Below are positions 59,184-64,000 of a DNA stretch of 64,000 nucleotides, piece by piece. The DNA lies in contig NZ_QPEP01000001.1 in the NCBI RefSeq assembly GCF_003577475.1, positions 1 to 64,000 of the forward strand, given 5' to 3'. Within the stretch, counting starts at the first letter, position 1; every line of letters begins with the position of its first letter. Below the pieces are notes generated by a model, which did no database searches, was not told the origin of the DNA, and was given only the letters and a program-made list of their open reading frames with translations. Made by a program: the position numbers and the translations under genes. The stretch comes from Salinibius halmophilus. GTDB taxonomy: Bacteria; Pseudomonadota; Gammaproteobacteria; Pseudomonadales; Natronospirillaceae.

Positions 59184-59678
59184 TTATTGAACTCTGAACT
59201 TCAACCGCAGCGTGTGCAGCACATTAAATAACAGCGGCCAAACAAATAGGCTGACAGCTGCTGGCAATAAGTACCAGTAACCGGGCGCAACAACGCCGCT
59301 GGTAATACTGGCAATCCACTGGTTATAGATAGAATAAACGCCTACCATCATGCCAACCACACCAGCTTGCTGAACACCTCGCCACATGCGCATGCGCTGC
59401 TGCAAGGTTGTGGTTATCCAAGCAATGGCAATTAGCCCAACCGCGTGCTGGCCAAGTAAGTCCATCATCAGCACATCAACACATAACCCTAATATAAGTG
59501 CTGTGACCGCACCAAATCGGTAAGGCAGCGCTAAAATCCAATACACCAACACCATCACTAACCAAGCTGGTCGCCATGCCATTACGGACTCAGGCAAGGG
59601 TACAACAGTGAGTAACAGTGCAATAAACAAGGTGCCGTATACCACCCATGAAGCATTACTGCGGCTGGCGTTCATCAA
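59184..59678 (-). CDS. mreD: Rod-shape-determining protein MreD
   Basis: This 164-residue inner-membrane protein has about five helices (VVYGTLFIALLLTVVPLPESV, WLVMVLVYWILALPYRFG, LILGLCVDVLMMDLLGQHAVGL). The FGAVTALILGLCVDVL block is characteristic. It overlaps mreC by 23 nt. An internal Met (residue 2) is an equal start choice. Confidence 0.95.
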   Translation of the reverse strand: MMNASRSNASWVVYGTLFIALLLTVVPLPESVMAWRPAWLVMVLVYWILALPYRFGAVTALILGLCVDVLMMDLLGQHAVGLIAIAWITTTLQQRMRMWRGVQQAGVVGMMVGVYSIYNQWIASITSGVVAPGYWYLLPAAVSLFVWPLLFNVLHTLRLKFRVQ

Positions 59679-60501
59679 GCACCTCCGCTGGATTCATTAA
59701 CAAGATTACATGCCGCGAACGGTCTAAGGCAGCCGAAGGAATAGCGGCAACCGTGGCGAAGTCTCGTGCTGGATCATGCGATACACTTTTTACTGTGCCA
59801 ACCGGATACCCTTCTGGAAAGCGCTGCCCTAAACCAGAGGTCACCAGTAAATCGCCTTCTTGAATATCGGCCGTATCTGGCACGTGCACCAATGTCAACT
59901 CGCCTAAACGCCCAGAACCCACAGCAATAGCTCGCACCCCGTTGCGGTTCACTTGTACCGGAATAGCGTGGTTGCGGTCGGCCACAAGCAATACTTGGCT
60001 TTGATAGGTTTCTACTTGCACAACCTGCCCCATTACACCACCAGAGTCCAGGATTGGCATGCCAAGTGTTACACCATCGGCTTTGCCGCGGTTAATCACA
60101 ACTTGATGAGTGTAAGGATCAGGGTCCAAAGACAGAATTTCTGCCGCTAATACTCTCGCTTCTAGCTCCTCGCTGGCGCCGAGCAGCGCTCGCATTCGAT
60201 CGTTTTCGGCTTGCAGGCTAGCCACCCGCTGATTTTGAACCTGAAGCACTCGGATACGAGCCTGCAGCGCTTCATTTTCGGTAATCAGCGCGTCATGTTC
60301 GGTCATGTAGGAGTCGATGTTATCGGCCAGCTCGCGCGGGGCGGTGAGTAACCAGCGAACAGGGGTGAGCGCCTGCCCTAGCACCTGGCGCACCGGGTCG
60401 GCGTAGTTGAGCACGTCGGCAATAAGAAGCAAAAGCGCAACAGCTAGAACGGAAAAAAGCCGGCGCCCATGCTCCGGCTCAGTACGAAATATACGTTTGA
60501 T
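59656..60501 (-). CDS. mreC: Rod-shape-determining protein MreC, start codon ATC
   Basis: In-frame sequence from the mreB stop reads GWVI-KRIFRTEPEHGRRLFS and on into a membrane helix (VLAVALLLLIADVL). There is no ATG, GTG or TTG until a TTG at 60432, which would remove the cytoplasmic tail and most of the helix. At ATC 60501-60499 a good GGAGG lies seven bases upstream (60509-60513), and starting there gives the expected basic N-terminus; 281 residues. The periplasmic part has a coiled coil (ENEALQARIRVLQVQNQRVASLQAENDRMRALL) and the MreC beta domain (ILDSGGVMGQVV, VRAIAVGSGRLGEL). It is in mreBCD order, 15 nt after mreB. Confidence 0.85.
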   Translation of the reverse strand: MKRIFRTEPEHGRRLFSVLAVALLLLIADVLNYADPVRQVLGQALTPVRWLLTAPRELADNIDSYMTEHDALITENEALQARIRVLQVQNQRVASLQAENDRMRALLGASEELEARVLAAEILSLDPDPYTHQVVINRGKADGVTLGMPILDSGGVMGQVVQVETYQSQVLLVADRNHAIPVQVNRNGVRAIAVGSGRLGELTLVHVPDTADIQEGDLLVTSGLGQRFPEGYPVGTVKSVSHDPARDFATVAAIPSAALDRSRHVILLMNPAEVLDERQPQ

Positions 60502-60516
60502 AACCCAGCCTCCAGA

Positions 60517-61733
<1,217 letters not shown>

Positions 61734-62021
61734 ATGAGCCTTGATCGCTCGCAGGTTGAAAACATCGCCATGCTTGCACGCATTGGCGTTGCAGAAAGCG
61801 AAATAGAAAATTACACCAAGTCGCTTAATAGCATCTTGGATTTGGTAGACCAACTTCAGGCGGTAGACACAACTGGCGTAGAGCCTCTTGCCAACCCGCT
61901 TGACGCTACCCAACGACTACGCGCTGACGTAGTAACTGAAGTGAATCAGCGTGAGAAGTTCCAAAAAGTAGCCCCTAAAACCGAGGCAGGTTTGTACCTA
62001 GTGCCTCGAGTGGTTGAATAA
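61734..62021 (+). CDS. gatC: Aspartyl/glutamyl-tRNA amidotransferase subunit C
   Basis: I start at ATG 61734 ([17 protein letters not shown]) after GGGAG; the frame is open upstream but without homology. The 95-residue size is standard. It has [24 protein letters not shown] and the conserved end LYLVPRVVE. GatC stabilises the GatCAB complex that amidates mischarged Glu-tRNA(Gln) or Asp-tRNA(Asn). Confidence 0.97.
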   Translation: MSLDRSQVENIAMLARIGVAESEIENYTKSLNSILDLVDQLQAVDTTGVEPLANPLDATQRLRADVVTEVNQREKFQKVAPKTEAGLYLVPRVVE

Positions 62022-62038
62022 TCCAAGGAATTTAAGCA

Positions 62039-63484
62039 ATGACCAATAAAACATTGGCAGAAATCGCTAAAGGCCTTGCCGATGGCGAATACTCAAGCGT
62101 AGAGATCACGCAAGCCTACCTCGATAAGATCAAAGCAAAAGATGGTGAGATCAACAGCTACATCACTGTCACCGAAGAGTTAGCACTACAACAAGCGAAA
62201 GCAGCTGACGAGCGCCGCGCCGCTGGTCAAGCTGACTTGCTAACCGGTGTACCGATCGCGCACAAAGACATCTTCTGTACCGAAGGTGTGCGCACTAGCT
62301 GTGGCTCTAAGATGCTTGATAACTTTGAAGCACCTTACAACGCGACCGTAGTGGAAAAGTTGAATGCCGCCGGCACCGTCACACTAGGCAAAACCAACCT
62401 AGACGAGTTTGCGATGGGTAGCTCTACTGAATCAAGCTTCTATGGTGCTACGAAAAACCCATTTGACCTATCTCGCGTGCCCGGTGGTTCTTCTGGCGGT
62501 TCAGCTGCTGCGGTTGCTGCAGACCTAGCGCCAGGTTCAACCGGTACAGATACCGGTGGTTCAATTCGCCAGCCTGCTGCTTTTTGTGGCATCACAGGTA
62601 TTAAACCAACTTATGGTCGTGTATCACGCTGGGGCATGATTGCCTATGGTTCGTCTTTAGACCAAGGCGGCCCAATGACGAAAACTGCCGAAGACGCAGC
62701 ACTTATGCTGAACGTTATGGCTGGTTTTGATAAGCGTGATTCAACATCTGTTGATGTTGAAGTGCCAGACTACACTACTGCACTTGGCAACAGCATCAAG
62801 GGTCTAAAAATTGGTTTACCAAAAGAGTACTTTGGTGAAGGCCTAGACCCACGCATTGCTGAAGTTGTGCAAAACGCGGTTAAAGAGCTAGAGAAGCAAG
62901 GCGCGATCGTGAAAGAAATTTCACTACCTCGCACGCACCTAGCCATCCCTGCTTACTACATCATCGCACCAGCAGAGGCGAGCACTAACCTGTCGCGTTA
63001 CGACGGTGTGCGCTACGGCTACCGCTGTGAAAACCCAGAAGACGTGATGGACTTGTTCCTCCGTACGCGTGCCGAAGGTTTTGGCATGGAAGTGAAGCGC
63101 CGCATCATGGTAGGGACTTACGCGCTGTCTGCTGGTTACTACGATGCGTACTACAACAAAGCACAGCAGCTACGTCGCTTAATCAAAGACGACTTTGTTG
63201 CGGCACTCAATGATGTCGACGTGATCATGGGCCCTGCCACGCCTAACCTACCTTGGGTAGCTGGCGAGAAAGATGCCGATCCGGTTTCTATGTACCTAGA
63301 AGACCTATACACCATCGCGGTGAACCTAGCGGGTCTACCAGGCATGTCGATTCCAGCCGGTATGGTTGACGGTTTACCAGTTGGTTTGCAAGTCATCGGT
63401 AACTACTTCGATGAAGCACGCCTGTTGAACATTGGCCACCAGTTCCAGTTGGCAACTGACTGGCACACTAAAACCCCAGCCTAA
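62039..63484 (+). CDS. gatA: Aspartyl/glutamyl-tRNA amidotransferase subunit A
   Basis: This 481-residue amidase-signature enzyme releases ammonia from glutamine for transamidation. The catalytic triad is intact: Lys in [11 protein letters not shown] (near 76), Ser in [15 protein letters not shown] (near 150), and the nucleophile Ser in [13 protein letters not shown] (near 175). Length is normal. It starts 17 nt after gatC. Confidence 0.98.
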   Translation: MTNKTLAEIAKGLADGEYSSVEITQAYLDKIKAKDGEINSYITVTEELALQQAKAADERRAAGQADLLTGVPIAHKDIFCTEGVRTSCGSKMLDNFEAPYNATVVEKLNAAGTVTLGKTNLDEFAMGSSTESSFYGATKNPFDLSRVPGGSSGGSAAAVAADLAPGSTGTDTGGSIRQPAAFCGITGIKPTYGRVSRWGMIAYGSSLDQGGPMTKTAEDAALMLNVMAGFDKRDSTSVDVEVPDYTTALGNSIKGLKIGLPKEYFGEGLDPRIAEVVQNAVKELEKQGAIVKEISLPRTHLAIPAYYIIAPAEASTNLSRYDGVRYGYRCENPEDVMDLFLRTRAEGFGMEVKRRIMVGTYALSAGYYDAYYNKAQQLRRLIKDDFVAALNDVDVIMGPATPNLPWVAGEKDADPVSMYLEDLYTIAVNLAGLPGMSIPAGMVDGLPVGLQVIGNYFDEARLLNIGHQFQLATDWHTKTPA

Positions 63485-63498
63485 GCGGAGGACCTAAG

Positions 63499-64000
63499 AT
63501 GGAATGGGAAATCGTAATCGGGTTGGAAATTCACGTTCAGCTTTCAACCGACACTAAAATTTTCTCTGGCACCAGCACTGCGTTTGGCCAAGCCCCAAAC
63601 ACACAGGCGAGCGCTATTTGTTTAGCCATGCCTGGTGTATTGCCAGTATTTAACGAAAAAGCGCTATTCAAAGCCGTGCAGTTTGGTCTAGCGATCGACG
63701 CTGAAATTGGCAAAACTTCGCGCTTCGACCGTAAAAACTACTTCTACCCAGATAGCCCGAAAGGCTACCAGATCACCCAGATGGACTACCCAATTGTTGG
63801 TCTAGGTGAAGTAGAAATCGTTATGGACGATGGCAGCACTCGCAAGATTGGCGTGACCCGCGCTCACCTTGAAGAAGATGCGGGTAAATCGCTGCACGAA
63901 GATTTCGAAGGCATGTCAGGTATCGACTTAAACCGTGCTGGCACACCACTGCTAGAAATCGTTTCTGAGCCAGACCTGCGCAGCGCCAAAGAAGCCGTTG
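63499..64000 (+). CDS. gatB: Aspartyl/glutamyl-tRNA amidotransferase subunit B, 3' end outside window
   Basis: The frame starts at ATG 63499 ([15 protein letters not shown]), 14 nt after gatA with GCGGAGG upstream, and runs open to the window end: 167 residues of an expected ~480. The typical motifs [31 protein letters not shown] and THLEEDAGK-like [13 protein letters not shown] are present. It amidates tRNA-bound Glu/Asp with GatA-derived ammonia. Confidence 0.97.
   Translation, partial: MEWEIVIGLEIHVQLSTDTKIFSGTSTAFGQAPNTQASAICLAMPGVLPVFNEKALFKAVQFGLAIDAEIGKTSRFDRKNYFYPDSPKGYQITQMDYPIVGLGEVEIVMDDGSTRKIGVTRAHLEEDAGKSLHEDFEGMSGIDLNRAGTPLLEIVSEPDLRSAKEAV

Noticed and set aside
60430-60432. 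TTG as the start of mreC
   Set aside because: It would cut away the cytoplasmic tail and most of the membrane helix and has no ribosome site; ATC at 60501 fits better.

Overview
The window is a contiguous stretch of a gammaproteobacterial chromosome, probably marine, of roughly average GC. Three things suggest this: the supercluster sdhCDAB-sucAB-lpd-sucCD with gltA diverging from it (the Pseudomonas-like order), mreBCD-maf-rng-yhdP diverging from gatCAB, and a pntAB pair with a full-length PntA. An Oceanospirillales or Cellvibrionales-like organism would fit, but the genus cannot be read from the sequence alone.

Layout. (1) Bases 1-1019: the 3' part of an unrecognised plus-strand gene that becomes AT-rich downstream. 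(2) 1108-21295, all on the minus strand: a complete type VI secretion (T6SS) operon in transcription order tssJ-K-L-M-tagF-tssA-B-C-hcp-tssE-F-G-clpV-vgrG and a small VgrG-linked gene. Hcp is bracketed by two hairpins, and the clpV-vgrG gap holds a MITE-like inverted repeat. (3) 21477-21581: a 34-residue lipoprotein gene with its own terminator. (4) 21694-28288, minus: a surface cluster of two small beta-barrel-like exported proteins and two large lipoproteins of unknown role. (5) 28629-39657, minus: TCA cycle supercluster; gltA (39997-41271, plus) diverges from sdhC. (6) 41296-44889, minus: YehZYXW/OsmF-type osmoprotectant ABC importer. (7) 45003-47872, minus: trxB, a pseudo-receiver protein and an AmpE-like membrane protein; nadC diverges from the last. 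(8) 48794-49344: two adjacent tandem-repeat arrays, then pntA-pntB (plus). (9) 52421-53388, plus: a small membrane-anchored protein and a VTT/DedA-like protein, converging on yhdP. (10) 53385-61551, minus: mreB-mreC-mreD-maf-rng-yhdP. (11) 61734-64000, plus: gatC-gatA-gatB (gatB cut by the window end).

How the parts work together. The T6SS operon encodes the membrane complex (TssJLM), baseplate (TssAEFGK), sheath (TssBC), tube (Hcp), spike (VgrG) and recycling ATPase (ClpV), plus the regulator TagF. The TCA block encodes citrate synthase, 2-oxoglutarate dehydrogenase with its own E3, succinyl-CoA synthetase and succinate dehydrogenase. The mre block is cell-shape and envelope machinery.

Main points for a second look: mreC seems to start at an ATC codon; hcp sits between stem-loops, one with a UUCG loop; a roughly 90-bp composite repeat with paired palindromes occurs twice, 27 kb apart in opposite orientation; ClpV carries an acidic insertion; the four-gene lipoprotein/barrel cluster is undescribed; and two different tandem arrays (49 and 54 bp) lie side by side. 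No CRISPR array, tRNA, rRNA, IS transposase or prophage was recognised.
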